From Astropecten irregularis (Eukaryota > Echinodermata > Asteroidea > Paxillosida > Astropectinidae): a DNA stretch of 64,000 nucleotides. Every line of letters begins with the position of its first letter. The first letter of the stretch is position 1. The stretch covers positions 32,922,001 through 32,986,000 of the forward strand of contig OZ020244.1 in NCBI GenBank assembly GCA_963971285.1, in the 5' to 3' direction. The notes beneath the pieces were generated by a model. That model did no database searches and was not told where the DNA came from. It saw only the letters and a list, made by a program, of their open reading frames with translations. This document shows positions 1 through 15,000 of this stretch, piece after piece. The position numbers and the translations under genes were made by a program.

Positions 1-3000
1 GTCGAACCAACTGATGCTCCAGTCGAACCAACCGATGCTCCAGTTGAACCCACTGATGCTCCAGTCGAACCAACTGATGCTCCAGTTGAGCCCACTGATG
101 CTCCAGTCGAACCCACCGATGCTCCAGTCGAACCAACTGATGCTCCAGTCGAACCAACCGATGCTCCAGTTGAACCCACTGATGCTCCAGTCGAACCAAC
201 TGACGCTCCAGTCGAACCAACCGATGCACCAGTCAAGCCCACTGATGCTCCAGTCGAACCAACTGATGCTCCAGTCGAACCCACCGATGCTCCAGTCGAG
301 CCCACTGATGCTCCAGTCGAGCCCACTGATGCTCCAGTCGAACCAACAGATGCTCCAGTTGAACCCACCGATGCTCCAGTTGAACCCACCGATGCTCCAG
401 TTGAACCCACTGATGCTCCAGTCGAACCAACTGATGCTCCAGTTGAGCCCACTGATGCTCCAGTCGAACCAACTGAAGCTCCAGTCGAACCCACTGATGC
501 CCCAGTCGAACCAACTGATGCTCCTGTCAAGCCCACTGATGCACCAGTCAAGCCCACTGATGCTCCAGTCGAACCCACTGATGCTCCAGTTGAGCCCACT
601 GATGCTCCAGTCGAACCCACCGATGCTCCGGTCGAACCAACTGATGCTCCAGTCGAACCAACCTATTATCCAGTTGAACCCACTGATGCTCCAGTCGAAC
701 CAACTGACGCTCAAGTCGAACCAACCGATGCACCAGTCAAGCCCACTGATGCTCCAGTCGAGCCCACTGATGCTCCAGTCGAACCAACAGATGCTCCAGT
801 TGAACCCACCGATGCTCCAGTTGAACCCACTCATGCTCCAGTTGAACCCACTGATGCTCCAGTCGAACCAACTGATGCTCCAGTTGAGCCCACTGATGCT
901 CCAGTCGAACCAACTGAAGCTCCAGTCGAACCCACTGATGCCCCAGTCGAACCAACTGAAGCTCCTGTCAAGTCCACTGATGCACCAGTCAAGCCCACTG
1001 ATGCTCCAGTCGAACCCACTGATGCTCCAGTTGAGCCCACTGATGCTCCAGTCGAACCCACCGATGCTCCAGTCGAACCTACTGATGCTCCAGTCGAACC
1101 AACCGATGCTCCAGTTGAACCCACTGATGCTCCAGTCGAACCAACTGACGCTCCAGTCGAACCAACTGATGCACCAGTCGAACCAACCGATGCTCCAGTC
1201 GAACCCACCGATGCTCCAGTCGAACCAACTGATGCTCCAGTCGAACCCACCGATGCTCCAGTCGAGCCCACTGTTGCTCCAGTCGAACCAACTGATGCTC
1301 CAGTCGAACCAACCGATGCTCCAGTTGAGCCCACTGATGCTCCAGTCGAACCAACTGACGCTCCAGTCGAACCAACCGATGCACCAGTCAAGCCCACTGA
1401 TGCTCCAGTCAAACCAACTGATGCTCCAGTCGAACCCACCGATGCTCCAGTCGAGCCCACTGATGCTCCAGTCGAGCCCACTGATGCTCCAGTCGAACCA
1501 ACTGATGCTCCAGTCAAACCAACAGATGCTCCAGTTGAACCCACCGATGCTCCAGTTGAACCCACTGATGCCCCAGTCGAACCAACTGATGCTCCTGCCG
1601 AGCCAATTGATCCTCCGGTCGAGCCAACTGATGCCTCTGTTAAACGAACTGATGCCCCAGTCGAACCAACTGATGCTCCAGTCAAACCAACTGATGCTCC
1701 AGTCAAACCAACCGATGCTCCAGTTGAACCCACTGATGCTCCAGTCGAACCAACTGATGCTCCTGTCAAGCCCACTGATGCACCAGTCGAACCAACTGAT
1801 GCTCCAGTTGAGCCCACTGATGCTCCAGTCGAACCAACTGAAGCTCCAGTCGAACCCACTGATGCCCCAGTCGAACCAACTGACGCTCCAGTCGAACCAA
1901 CTGATGCACCAGTCGAACCAACCGATGCACCAGTCAAGCCCACTGATGCTCCAGTCGAACCAACTGATGCTCCAGTCGAACCCACCGATGCTCCAGTCGA
2001 GCCCACTGATGCTCCAGTCGAACCAACTGATGCTCCAGTCGAACCAACCGATGCTCCAGTTGAGCCCACTGATGCTCCAGTCGAACCCACTGACGCTCCA
2101 GTCGAACCAACCGATGCACCAGTCAAGCCCACTGATGCTCCAGTCAAACCAACTGATGCTCCAGTCGAACCCACCGATGCTCCAGTCGAGCCCACTGATG
2201 CTCCAGTCGAGCCCACTGATGCTCCAGTCGAACCAACAGATGCTCCAGTTGAACCCACCGATGCTCCAGTTGAACCCACTGATGCCCCAGTCGAACCAAC
2301 TGATGCTCCTGCCGAGCCAATTGATCCTCCGGTCGAGCCAACTGATGCCTCTGTTAAACGAACTGATGCCCCAGTCGAACCAACTGATGCTCCAGTCAAA
2401 CCAACTGATGCTCCAGTCAAACCAACCGATGCTCCAGTTGAACCCACTGATGCTCCAGTCGAACCAACTGATGCTCCTGTCAAGCCCACTGATGCACCAG
2501 TCAAGCCCACTGATGCTCCAGTCGAAACCACTGATGCTCCAGTTGAGCCCACTGATGCTCCAGTCGAACCCACCGATGCTCCGGTCGAACCAACTGATGC
2601 TCCAGTCGAACCAACCGATGCCCCAGTTGAACCAACTGATGCTCCAGTCGAACCAACTGACGCTCCAGTCGAACCAACTGATGCACCAGTCGAACCAACC
2701 GATGCACCAGTCAAGCCCACTGATGCTCCAGTTGAACCAACCGATGCTCCAGTTGAACCCACTGATGCTCCAGTCGAACCAACTGACGCTCCAGTCGAAC
2801 CAACTGATGCACCAGTTGAACCCACTGATGCTCCAGTCGAGCCCACCGATGCTCCAGTCGAGCCCACTGATGCCCCAGTCGAACCAACTGATGCTCCTGT
2901 CAAGCCCACTGATGCACCAGTCAAGCCCACTGATGCTTCAGTCGAACCCACTGATGCTCCAGTTGAGCCCACTGATGCTCCAGTCGAACCCACCGATGCT

Positions 3001-6000
3001 CCAGTCGAACCAACTGATGCTCCAGTCGAACCAACCGATGCTCCAGTTGAACCCACTGATGCTCCAGTCGAACCAACTGACGCTCCAGTCGAACCAACCG
3101 ATGCACCAGTCAAGCCCACTGATGCTCCAGTTGAACCCACTGATGCTCCAGTCGAACCCACTGACGCTCCAGTCGAACCAACCGATGCACCAGTCAAGCC
3201 CACTGATGCTCCAGTCGAACCAACTGATGCTCCAGTCAAACCAACCGATGCTCCAGTTGAACCCACTGATGCTCCAGTCGAACCAACTGACGCTCCAGTC
3301 GAACCAACTGATGCACCAGTTGAACCCACTGATGCTCCAGTCGAGCCCACCGATGCTCCAGTCGAGCCCACTGATGCCCCAGTCGAACCAACTGATGCTC
3401 CTGTCAAGCCCACTGATGCACCAGTCAAGCCCACTGATGCTCCAGTCGAACCAACTGATGCTCCAGTCGAACCCACCGATGCTCCATTCGAGCCCACTGA
3501 TGCTCCAGTCGAGCCCACTGATGCTCCAGTCGAACCAACAGATGCTCCAGTTGAACCCACCGATGCTCCAGTTGAACCCACCGATGCTCCAGTTGAACCC
3601 ACTGATGCTCCAGTCGAACCAACTGATGCTCCAGTTGAGCCCACTGATGCTCCAGTCGAACCAACTGAAGCTCCAGTCGAACCCACTGATGCCCCAGTCG
3701 AACCAACTGATGCTCCTGTCAAGCCCACTGATGCACCAGTCAAGCCCACTGATGCTCCAGTCGAACCCACTGATGCTCCAGTTGAGCCCACTGATGCTCC
3801 AGTCGAACCCACCGATGCTCCGGTCGAACCAACTGACGCTCCAGTCGAACCAACTGATGCACCAGTCGAACCCACCGATGCTCCAGTCGAGCCCACTGAT
3901 GCTCCAGTCGAACCAACTGATGCTCCAGTCGAACCAACCGATGCTCCAGTTGAGCCCACTGATGCTCCAGTCGAACCCACTGACGCTCCAGTCGAACCAA
4001 CCGATGCACCAGTCAAGCCCACTGATGCTCCAGTCAAACCAACTGATGCTCCAGTCGAACCCACCGATGCTCCAGTCGAGCCCACTGATGCTCCAGTCGA
4101 GCCCACTGATGCTCCAGTCGAACCAACAGATGCTCCAGTTGAACCCACCGATGCTCCAGTTGAACCCACTGATGCCCCAGTCGAACCAACTGATGCTCCT
4201 GCCGAGCCAATTGATCCTCCGGTCGAGCCAACTGATGCCTCTGTTAAACGAACTGATGCCCCAGTCGAACCAACTGATGCTCCAGTCAAACCAACTGATG
4301 CTCCAGTCAAACCAACCGATGCTCCAGTTGAACCCACTGATGCTCCAGTCGAACCAACTGATGCTCCTGTCAAGCCCACTGATGCACCAGTCAAGCCCAC
4401 TGATGCTCCAGTCGAAACCACTGATGCTCCAGTTGAGCCCACTGATGCTCCAGTCGAACCCACCGATGCTCCGGTCGAACCAACTGATGCTCCAGTCGAA
4501 CCAACCGATGCCCCAGTTGAACCAACTGATGCTCCAGTCGAACCAACTGACGCTCCAGTCGAACCAACTGATGCACCAGTCGAACCAACCGATGCACCAG
4601 TCAAGCCCACTGATGCTCCAGTTGAACCAACCGATGCTCCAGTTGAACCCACTGATGCTCCAGTCGAACCAACTGACGCTCCAGTCGAACCAACTGATGC
4701 ACCAGTTGAACCCACTGATGCTCCAGTCGAGCCCACCGATGCTCCAGTCGAGCCCACTGATGCCCCAGTCGAACCAACTGATGCTCCTGTCAAGCCCACT
4801 GATGCACCAGTCAAGCCCACTGATGCTTCAGTCGAACCCACTGATGCTCCAGTTGAGCCCACTGATGCTCCAGTCGAACCCACCGATGCTCCAGTCGAAC
4901 CAACTGATGCTCCAGTCGAACCAACTGATGCTCCAGTCGAACCCACCGATGCTCCAGTCGAGCCCACTGATGCTCCAGTCGAGCCCACTGATGCTCCAGT
5001 CGAACCAACAGATGCTCCAGTTGAACCCACCGATGCTCCAGTTGAACCCACCGATGCTCCAGTTGAACCCACTGATGCTCCAGTCGAACCCACTGATGCC
5101 CCAGTCGAACCAACTGATGCTCCTGTCAAGCCCACTGATGCACCAGTCAAGCCCACTGATGCTCCAGTCGAACCCACTGATGCTCCAGTTGAGCCCACTG
5201 ATGCTCCAGTCGAACCCACCGATGCTCCGGTCGAACCAACTGACGCTCCAGTCGAACCAACTGATGCACCAGTCGAACCCACCGATGCTCCAGTCGAGCC
5301 CACTGATGCTCCAGTCGAACCAACTGATGCTCCAGTCGAACCAACCGATGCTCCAGTTGAGCCCACTGATGCTCCAGTCGAACCCACTGACGCTCCAGTC
5401 GAACCAACCGATGCACCAGTCAAGCCCACTGATGCTCCAGTCAAACCAACTGATGCTCCAGTCGAACCCACCGATGCTCCAGTCGAGCCCACTGATGCTC
5501 CAGTCGAGCCCACTGATGCTCCAGTCGAGCCCACTGATGCTCCAGTCGAACCAACAGATGCTCCAGTTGAACCCACCGATGCTCCAGTTGAACCCACTGA
5601 TGCCCCAGTCGAACCAACTGATGCTCCTGCCGAGCCAATTGATCCTCCGGTCGAGCCAACTGATGCCTCTGTTAAACGAACTGATGCCCCAGTCGAACCA
5701 ACTGATGCTCCAGTCAAACCAACTGATGCTCCAGTCAAACCAACCGATGCTCCAGTTGAACCCACTGATGCTCCAGTCGAACCAACTGATGCTCCTGTCA
5801 AGCCCACTGATGCACCAGTCAAGCCCACTGATGCTCCAGTCGAAACCACTGATGCTCCAGTTGAGCCCACTGATGCTCCAGTCGAACCCACCGATGCTCC
5901 GGTCGAACCAACTGATGCTCCAGTCGAACCAACCGATGCCCCAGTTGAACCAACTGATGCTCCAGTCGAACCAACTGACGCTCCAGTCGAACCAACTGAT

Positions 6001-9000
6001 GCACCAGTCGAACCAACCGATGCACCAGTCAAGCCCACTGATGCTCCAGTTGAACCAACCGATGCTCCAGTTGAACCCACTGATGCTCCAGTCGAACCAA
6101 CTGACGCTCCAGTCGAACCAACTGATGCACCAGTTGAACCCACTGATGCTCCAGTCGAGCCCACCGATGCTCCAGTCGAGCCCACTGATGCCCCAGTCGA
6201 ACCAACTGATGCTCCTGTCAAGCCCACTGATGCACCAGTCAAGCCCACTGATGCTTCAGTCGAACCCACTGATGCTCCAGTTGAGCCCACTGATGCTCCA
6301 GTCGAACCCACCGATGCTCCAGTCGAACCAACTGATGCTCCAGTCGAACCAACTGATGCTCCAGTCGAACCCACCGATGCTCCAGTCGAGCCCACTGATG
6401 CTCCAGTCGAGCCCACTGATGCTCCAGTCGAACCAACAGATGCTCCAGTTGAACCCACCGATGCTCCAGTTGAACCCACCGATGCTCCAGTTGAACCCAC
6501 TGATGCTCCAGTCGAACCAACTGATGCTCCAGTTGAGCCCACTGATGCTCCAGTCGAACCAACTGAAGCTCCAGTCGAACCCACTGATGCCCCAGTCGAA
6601 CCAACTGATGCTCCTGTCAAGCCCACTGATGCACCAGTCAAGCCCACTGATGCTCCAGTCGAACCCACTGATGCTCCAGTTGAGCCCACTGATGCTCCAG
6701 TCGAACCCACCGATGCTCCGGTCGAACCAACTGACGCTCCAGTCGAACCAACTGATGCACCAGTCGAACCCACCGATGCTCCAGTCGAGCCCACTGATGC
6801 TCCAGTCGAACCAACTGATGCTCCAGTCGAACCAACCGATGCTCCAGTTGAGCCCACTGATGCTCCAGTCGAACCCACTGACGCTCCAGTCGAACCAACC
6901 GATGCACCAGTCAAGCCCACTGATGCTCCAGTCAAACCAACTGATGCTCCAGTCGAACCCACCGATGCTCCAGTCGAGCCCACTGATGCTCCAGTCGAGC
7001 CCACTGATGCTCCAGTCGAACCAACAGATGCTCCAGTTGAACCCACCGATGCTCCAGTTGAACCCACTGATGCCCCAGTCGAACCAACTGATGCTCCTGC
7101 CGAGCCAATTGATCCTCCGGTCGAGCCAACTGATGCCTCTGTTAAACGAACTGATGCCCCAGTCGAACCAACTGATGCTCCAGTCAAACCAACTGATGCT
7201 CCAGTCAAACCAACCGATGCTCCAGTTGAACCCACTGATGCTCCAGTCGAACCAACTGATGCTCCTGTCAAGCCCACTGATGCACCAGTCAAGCCCACTG
7301 ATGCTCCAGTCGAAACCACTGATGCTCCAGTTGAGCCCACTGATGCTCCAGTCGAACCCACCGATGCTCCGGTCGAACCAACTGATGCTCCAGTCGAACC
7401 AACCGATGCCCCAGTTGAACCAACTGATGCTCCAGTCGAACCAACTGACGCTCCAGTCGAACCAACTGATGCACCAGTCGAACCAACCGATGCACCAGTC
7501 AAGCCCACTGATGCTCCAGTTGAACCAACCGATGCTCCAGTTGAACCCACTGATGCTCCAGTCGAACCAACTGACGCTCCAGTCGAACCAACTGATGCAC
7601 CAGTTGAACCCACTGATGCTCCAGTCGAGCCCACCGATGCTCCAGTCGAGCCCACTGATGCCCCAGTCGAACCAACTGATGCTCCTGTCAAGCCCACTGA
7701 TGCACCAGTCAAGCCCACTGATGCTTCAGTCGAACCCACTGATGCTCCAGTTGAGCCCACTGATGCTCCAGTCGAACCCACCGATGCTCCAGTCGAACCA
7801 ACTGATGCTCCAGTCGAACCAACCGATGCTCCAGTTGAACCCACTGATGCTCCAGTCGAACCAACTGACGCTCCAGTCGAACCAACCGATGCACCAGTCA
7901 AGCCCACTGATGCTCCAGTTGAACCCACTGATGCTCCAGTCGAACCCACTGACGCTCCAGTCGAACCAACCGATGCACCAGTCAAGCCCACTGATGCTCC
8001 AGTCGAACCAACTGATGCTCCAGTCAAACCAACCGATGCTCCAGTTGAACCCACTGATGCTCCAGTCGAACCAACTGACGCTCCAGTCGAACCAACTGAT
8101 GCACCAGTTGAACCCACTGATGCTCCAGTCGAGCCCACCGATGCTCCAGTCGAGCCCACTGATGCCCCAGTCGAACCAACTGATGCTCCTGTCAAGCCCA
8201 CTGATGCACCAGTCAAGCCCACTGATGCTCCAGTCGAACCAACTGATGCTCCAGTCGAACCCACCGATGCTCCAGTCGAGCCCACTGATGCTCCAGTCGA
8301 GCCCACTGATGCTCCAGTCGAACCAACAGATGCTCCAGTTGAACCCACCGATGCTCCAGTTGAACCCACCGATGCTCCAGTTGAACCCACTGATGCTCCA
8401 GTCGAACCAACTGATGCTCCAGTTGAGCCCACTGATGCTCCAGTCGAACCAACTGAAGCTCCAGTCGAACCCACTGATGCCCCAGTCGAACCAACTGATG
8501 CTCCTGTCAAGCCCACTGATGCACCAGTCAAGCCCACTGATGCTCCAGTCGAACCCACTGATGCTCCAGTTGAGCCCACTGATGCTCCAGTCGAACCCAC
8601 CGATGCTCCGGTCGAACCAACTGATGCTCCAGTCGAACCAACCGATGCTCCAGTTGAACCCACTGATGCTCCAGTCGAACCAACTGACGCTCAAGTCGAA
8701 CCAACCGATGCACCAGTCAAGCCCACTGATGCTCCAGTCGAGCCCACTGATGCTCCAGTCGAACCAACAGATGCTCCAGTTGAACCCACCGATGCTCCAG
8801 TTGAACCCACTCATGCTCCAGTTGAACCCACTGATGCTCCAGTCGAACCAACTGATGCTCCATTTGAGCCCACTGATGCTCCAGTCGAACCAACTGAAGC
8901 TCCAGTCGAACCAACCGATGCACCAGTCAAGCCCACTGATGCTCCAGTCAAACCAACTGATGCTCCAGTCGAACCCACCGATGCTCCAGTCGAGCCCACT

Positions 9001-12000
9001 GATGCTCCAGTCGAGCCCACTGATGCTCCAGTCGAACCAACAGATGCTCCAGTTGAACCCACCGATGCTCCAGTTGAACCCACTGATGCCCCAGTCGAAC
9101 CAACTGATGCTCCTGCCGAGCCAATTGATCCTCCGGTCGAGCCAACTGATGCCTCTGTTAAACGAACTGATGCCCCAGTCGAACCAACTGATGCTCCAGT
9201 CAAACCAACTGATGCTCCAGTCAAACCAACCGATGCTCCAGTTGAACCCACTGATGCTCCAGTCGAACCAACTGATGCTCCTGTCAAGCCCACTGATGCA
9301 CCAGTCAAGCCCACTGATGCTCCAGTCGAACCCACTGATGCTCCAGTTGAGCCCACTGATGCTCCGGTCGAACCAACTGATGCTCCGGTCGAACCAACTG
9401 ATGCTCCAGTCGAACCAACCGATGCCCCAGTTGAACCCACTGATGCTCCAGTCGAACCAACTGACGCTCCAGTCGAACCAACTGATGCACCAGTCGAACC
9501 AACCGATGCACCAGTCAAGCCCACTGATGCTCCAGTTGAACCAACCGATGCTCCAGTTGAACCCACTGACGCTCCAGTCGAACCAACTGATGCACCAGTT
9601 GAACCCACTGATGCTCCAGTCGAGCCCACCGATGCTCCAGTCGAGCCCACTGATGCCCCAGTCGAACCAACTGATGCTCCTGTCAAGCCCACTGATGCAC
9701 CAGTCAAGCCCACTGATGCTCCAGTCGAACCAACTGATGCTCCAGTCGAACCCACCGATGCTCCAGTCGAGCCCACTGATGCTCCAGTCGAGCCCACTGA
9801 TGCTCCAGTCGAACCAACCGATGCTCCAGTTGAACCCACTGATGCTCCAGTCGAACCAACTGACGCTCAAGTCGAACCAACCGATGCACCAGTCAAGCCC
9901 ACTGATGCTCCAGTCGAGCCCACTGATGCTCCAGTCGAACCAACAGATGCTCCAGTTGAACCCACCGATGCTCCAGTTGAACCCACTCATGCTCCAGTTG
10001 AACCCACTGATGCTCCAGTCGAACCAACTGATGCTCCATTTGAGCCCACTGATGCTCCAGTCGAACCAACTGAAGCTCCAGTCGAACCAACCGATGCACC
10101 AGTCAAGCCCACTGATGCTCCAGTCAAACCAACTGATGCTCCAGTCGAACCCACCGATGCTCCAGTCGAGCCCACTGATGCTCCAGTCGAGCCCACTGAT
10201 GCTCCAGTTGAACCCACCGATGCTCCAGTTGAACCCACTGATGCCCCAGTCGAACCAACTGATGCTCCTGCCGAGCCAATTGATCCTCCGGTCGAGCCAA
10301 CTGATGCCTCTGTTAAACGAACTGATGCCCCAGTCGAACCAACTGATGCTCCAGTCAAACCAACTGATGCTCCAGTCAAACCAACCGATGCTCCAGTTGA
10401 ACCCACTGATGCTCCAGTCGAACCAACTGATGCTCCTGTCAAGCCCACTGATGCACCAGTCAAGCCCACTGATGCTCCAGTCGAACCCACTGATGCTCCA
10501 GTTGAGCCCACTGATGCTCCAGTCGAACCCACCGATGCTCCGGTCGAACCAACTGATGCTCCAGTCGAACCAACCGATGCCCCAGTTGAACCCACTGATG
10601 CTCCAGTCGAACCAACTGACGCTCCAGTCGAACCAACTGATGCACCAGTCGAACCAACCGATGCACCAGTCAAGCCCACTGATGCTCCAGTTGAACCAAC
10701 CGATGCTCCAGTTGAACCCACTGATGCTCCAGTCCAACCAACTGACGCTCCAGTCGAACCAACTGATGCACCAGTTGAACCCACTGATGCTCCAGTCGAG
10801 CCCACCGATGCTCCAGTCGAGCCCACTGATGCCCCAGTCGAACCAACTGATGCTCCTGTCAAGCCCACTGATGCACCAGTCAAGCCCACTGATGCTCCAG
10901 TCGAACCAACTGATGCTCCAGTCGAACCCACCGATGCTCCAGTCGAGCCCACTGATGCTCCAGTCGAGCCCACTGATGCTCCAGTCGAACCAACAGATGC
11001 TCCAGTTGAACCCACCGATGCTCCAGTTGAACCCACCGATGCTCCAGTTGAACCCACTGATGCTCCAGTCGAACCAACTGATGCTCCTGTCAAGCCCACT
11101 GATGCACCAGTCAAGCCCACTGATGCTCCAGTCGAACCCACTGATGCTCCAGTTGAACCCACTGATGCTCCAGTCGAACCCACCGATGCTCTAGTCGAAC
11201 CAACTGATGCTCCAGTCGAACCAACCGATGCTCCAGTTGAACCCACTGATGCTCCAGTCGAACCAACTGATGCTCCAGTTGAGCCCACTGATGCTCCAGT
11301 CGAACCCACCGATGCTCCAGTCGAACCAACTGATGCTCCAGTCGAACCAACCGATGCACCAGTCAAGCCCACTGATGCTCCAGTCAAGCCCACTGATGCT
11401 CCAGTCGAGCCCACTGATGCCCCAGTCGAACCAACTGATGCTCCTGTCAAGCCCACTGATGCACCAGTCAAGCCCACTGATGCTCCAGTCGAACCAACTG
11501 ATGCTCCAGTCGAACCCACCGATGCTCCAGTCGAGCCCACTGATGCTCCAGTCGAGCCCACTGATGCTCCAGTCGAACCAACAGATGCTCCAGTTGAACC
11601 CACCGATGCTCCAGTTGAACCCACCGATGCTCCAGTTGAACCCACTGATGCTCCAGTCGAACCAACTGATGCTCCAGTTGAGCCCACTGATGCTCCAGTC
11701 GAACCAACTGAAGCTCCAGTCGAACCCACTGATGCCCCAGTCGAACCAACTGATGCTCCTGTCAAGCCCACTGATGCACCAGTCAAGCCCACTGATGCTC
11801 CAGTCGAACCCACTGATGCTCCAGTTGAGCCCACTGATGCTCCAGTCGAACCCACCGATGCTCCGGTCGAACCAACTGATGCTCCAGTCGAACCAACCGA
11901 TGCTCCAGTTGAACCCACTGATGCTCCAGTCGAACCAACTGACGCTCAAGTCGAACCAACCGATGCACCAGTCAAGCCCACTGATGCTCCAGTCGAGCCC

Positions 12001-15000
12001 ACTGATGCTCCAGTCGAACCAACAGATGCTCCAGTTGAACCCACCGATGCTCCAGTTGAACCCACTCATGCTCCAGTTGAACCCACTGATGCTCCAGTCG
12101 AACCAACTGATGCTCCATTTGAGCCCACTGATGCTCCAGTCGAACCAACTGAAGCTCCAGTCGAACCAACCGATGCACCAGTCAAGCCCACTGATGCTCC
12201 AGTCAAACCAACTGATGCTCCAGTCGAACCCACCGATGCTCCAGTCGAGCCCACTGATGCTCCAGTCGAGCCCACTGATGCTCCAGTCGAACCAACAGAT
12301 GCTCCAGTTGAACCCACCGATGCTCCAGTTGAACCCACTGATGCCCCAGTCGAACCAACTGATGCTCCTGCCGAGCCAATTGATCCTCCGGTCGAGCCAA
12401 CTGATGCCTCTGTTAAACGAACTGATGCCCCAGTCGAACCAACTGATGCTCCAGTCAAACCAACTGATGCTCCAGTCAAACCAACCGATGCTCCAGTTGA
12501 ACCCACTGATGCTCCAGTCGAACCAACTGATGCTCCTGTCAAGCCCACTGATGCACCAGTCAAGCCCACTGATGCTCCAGTCGAACCCACTGATGCTCCA
12601 GTTGAGCCCACTGATGCTCCGGTCGAACCAACTGATGCTCCGGTCGAACCAACTGATGCTCCAGTCGAACCAACCGATGCCCCAGTTGAACCCACTGATG
12701 CTCCAGTCGAACCAACTGACGCTCCAGTCGAACCAACTGATGCACCAGTCGAACCAACCGATGCACCAGTCAAGCCCACTGATGCTCCAGTTGAACCAAC
12801 CGATGCTCCAGTTGAACCCACTGACGCTCCAGTCGAACCAACTGATGCACCAGTTGAACCCACTGATGCTCCAGTCGAGCCCACCGATGCTCCAGTCGAG
12901 CCCACTGATGCCCCAGTCGAACCAACTGATGCTCCTGTCAAGCCCACTGATGCACCAGTCAAGCCCACTGATGCTCCAGTCGAACCAACTGATGCTCCAG
13001 TCGAACCCACCGATGCTCCAGTCGAGCCCACTGATGCTCCAGTCGAGCCCACTGATGCTCCAGTCGAACCAACCGATGCTCCAGTTGAACCCACTGATGC
13101 TCCAGTCGAACCAACTGACGCTCAAGTCGAACCAACCGATGCACCAGTCAAGCCCACTGATGCTCCAGTCGAGCCCACTGATGCTCCAGTCGAACCAACA
13201 GATGCTCCAGTTGAACCCACCGATGCTCCAGTTGAACCCACTCATGCTCCAGTTGAACCCACTGATGCTCCAGTCGAACCAACTGATGCTCCATTTGAGC
13301 CCACTCATGCTCCAGTCGAACCAACTGAAGCTCCAGTCGAACCAACCGATGCACCAGTCAAGCCCACTGATGCTCCAGTCAAACCAACTGATGCTCCAGT
13401 CGAACCCACCGATGCTCCAGTCGAGCCCACTGATGCTCCAGTCGAGCCCACTGATGCTCCAGTTGAACCCACCGATGCTCCAGTTGAACCCACTGATGCC
13501 CCAGTCGAACCAACTGATGCTCCTGCCGAGCCAATTGATCCTCCGGTCGAGCCAACTGATGCCTCTGTTAAACGAACTGATGCCCCAGTCGAACCAACTG
13601 ATGCTCCAGTCAAACCAACTGATGCTCCAGTCAAACCAACCGATGCTCCAGTTGAACCCACTGATGCTCCAGTCGAACCAACTGATGCTCCTGTCAAGCC
13701 CACTGATGCACCAGTCAAGCCCACTGATGCTCCAGTCGAACCCACTGATGCTCCAGTTGAGCCCACTGATGCTCCAGTCGAACCCACCGATGCTCCGGTC
13801 GAACCAACTGATGCTCCAGTCGAACCAACCGATGCCCCAGTTGAACCCACTGATGCTCCAGTCGAACCAACTGACGCTCCAGTCGAACCAACTGATGCAC
13901 CAGTCGAACCAACCGATGCACCAGTCAAGCCCACTGATGCTCCAGTTGAACCAACCGATGCTCCAGTTGAACCCACTGATGCTCCAGTCCAACCAACTGA
14001 CGCTCCAGTCGAACCAACTGATGCACCAGTTGAACCCACTGATGCTCCAGTCGAGCCCACCGATGCTCCAGTCGAGCCCACTGATGCCCCAGTCGAACCA
14101 ACTGATGCTCCTGTCAAGCCCACTGATGCACCAGTCAAGCCCACTGATGCTCCAGTCGAACCAACTGATGCTCCAGTCGAACCCACCGATGCTCCAGTCG
14201 AGCCCACTGATGCTCCAGTCGAGCCCACTGATGCTCCAGTCGAACCAACAGATGCTCCAGTTGAACCCACCGATGCTCCAGTTGAACCCACCGATGCTCC
14301 AGTTGAACCCACTGATGCTCCAGTCGAACCAACTGATGCTCCTGTCAAGCCCACTGATGCACCAGTCAAGCCCACTGATGCTCCAGTCGAACCCACTGAT
14401 GCTCCAGTTGAACCCACTGATGCTCCAGTCGAACCCACCGATGCTCTAGTCGAACCAACTGATGCTCCAGTCGAACCAACCGATGCTCCAGTTGAACCCA
14501 CTGATGCTCCAGTCGAACCAACTGATGCTCCAGTTGAGCCCACTGATGCTCCAGTCGAACCCACCGATGCTCCAGTCGAACCAACTGATGCTCCAGTCGA
14601 ACCAACCGATGCACCAGTCAAGCCCACTGATGCTCCAGTCAAGCCCACTGATGCTCCAGTCGAGCCCACTGATGCTCCAGTTGAACCCACTGATGCTCCA
14701 GTCGAGCCCACTGATGCTCCAGTCGAACCAACAGATGCTCCAGTTGAACCCACCGATGCTCCAGTTGAACCCACTCATGCTCCAGTTGAACCCACTGATG
14801 CTCCAGTCGAACCAACTGATGCTCCAGTCGAACCCACTGATGCCCCAGTCGAACCAACTGAAGCTCCTGTCAAGTCCACTGATGCACCAGTCAAGCCCAC
14901 TGATGCTCCAGTCGAACCCACTGATGCTCCAGTTGAGCCCACTGATGCTCCAGTCGAACCCACCGATGCTCCAGTCGAACCTACTGATGCTCCAGTCGAA

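Noticed and set aside
14..11194. Very long frame +2 ORFs of (MLQSNQP)n, also at 11207-14449, 14462-20434, 29876-42673 and others
   Set aside because: They are shadows of the frame +1 array. They are interrupted by TAG wherever a Pro codon becomes CTA, and silent frame +1 changes alter their residues. None connects to the Kazal exon in frame.
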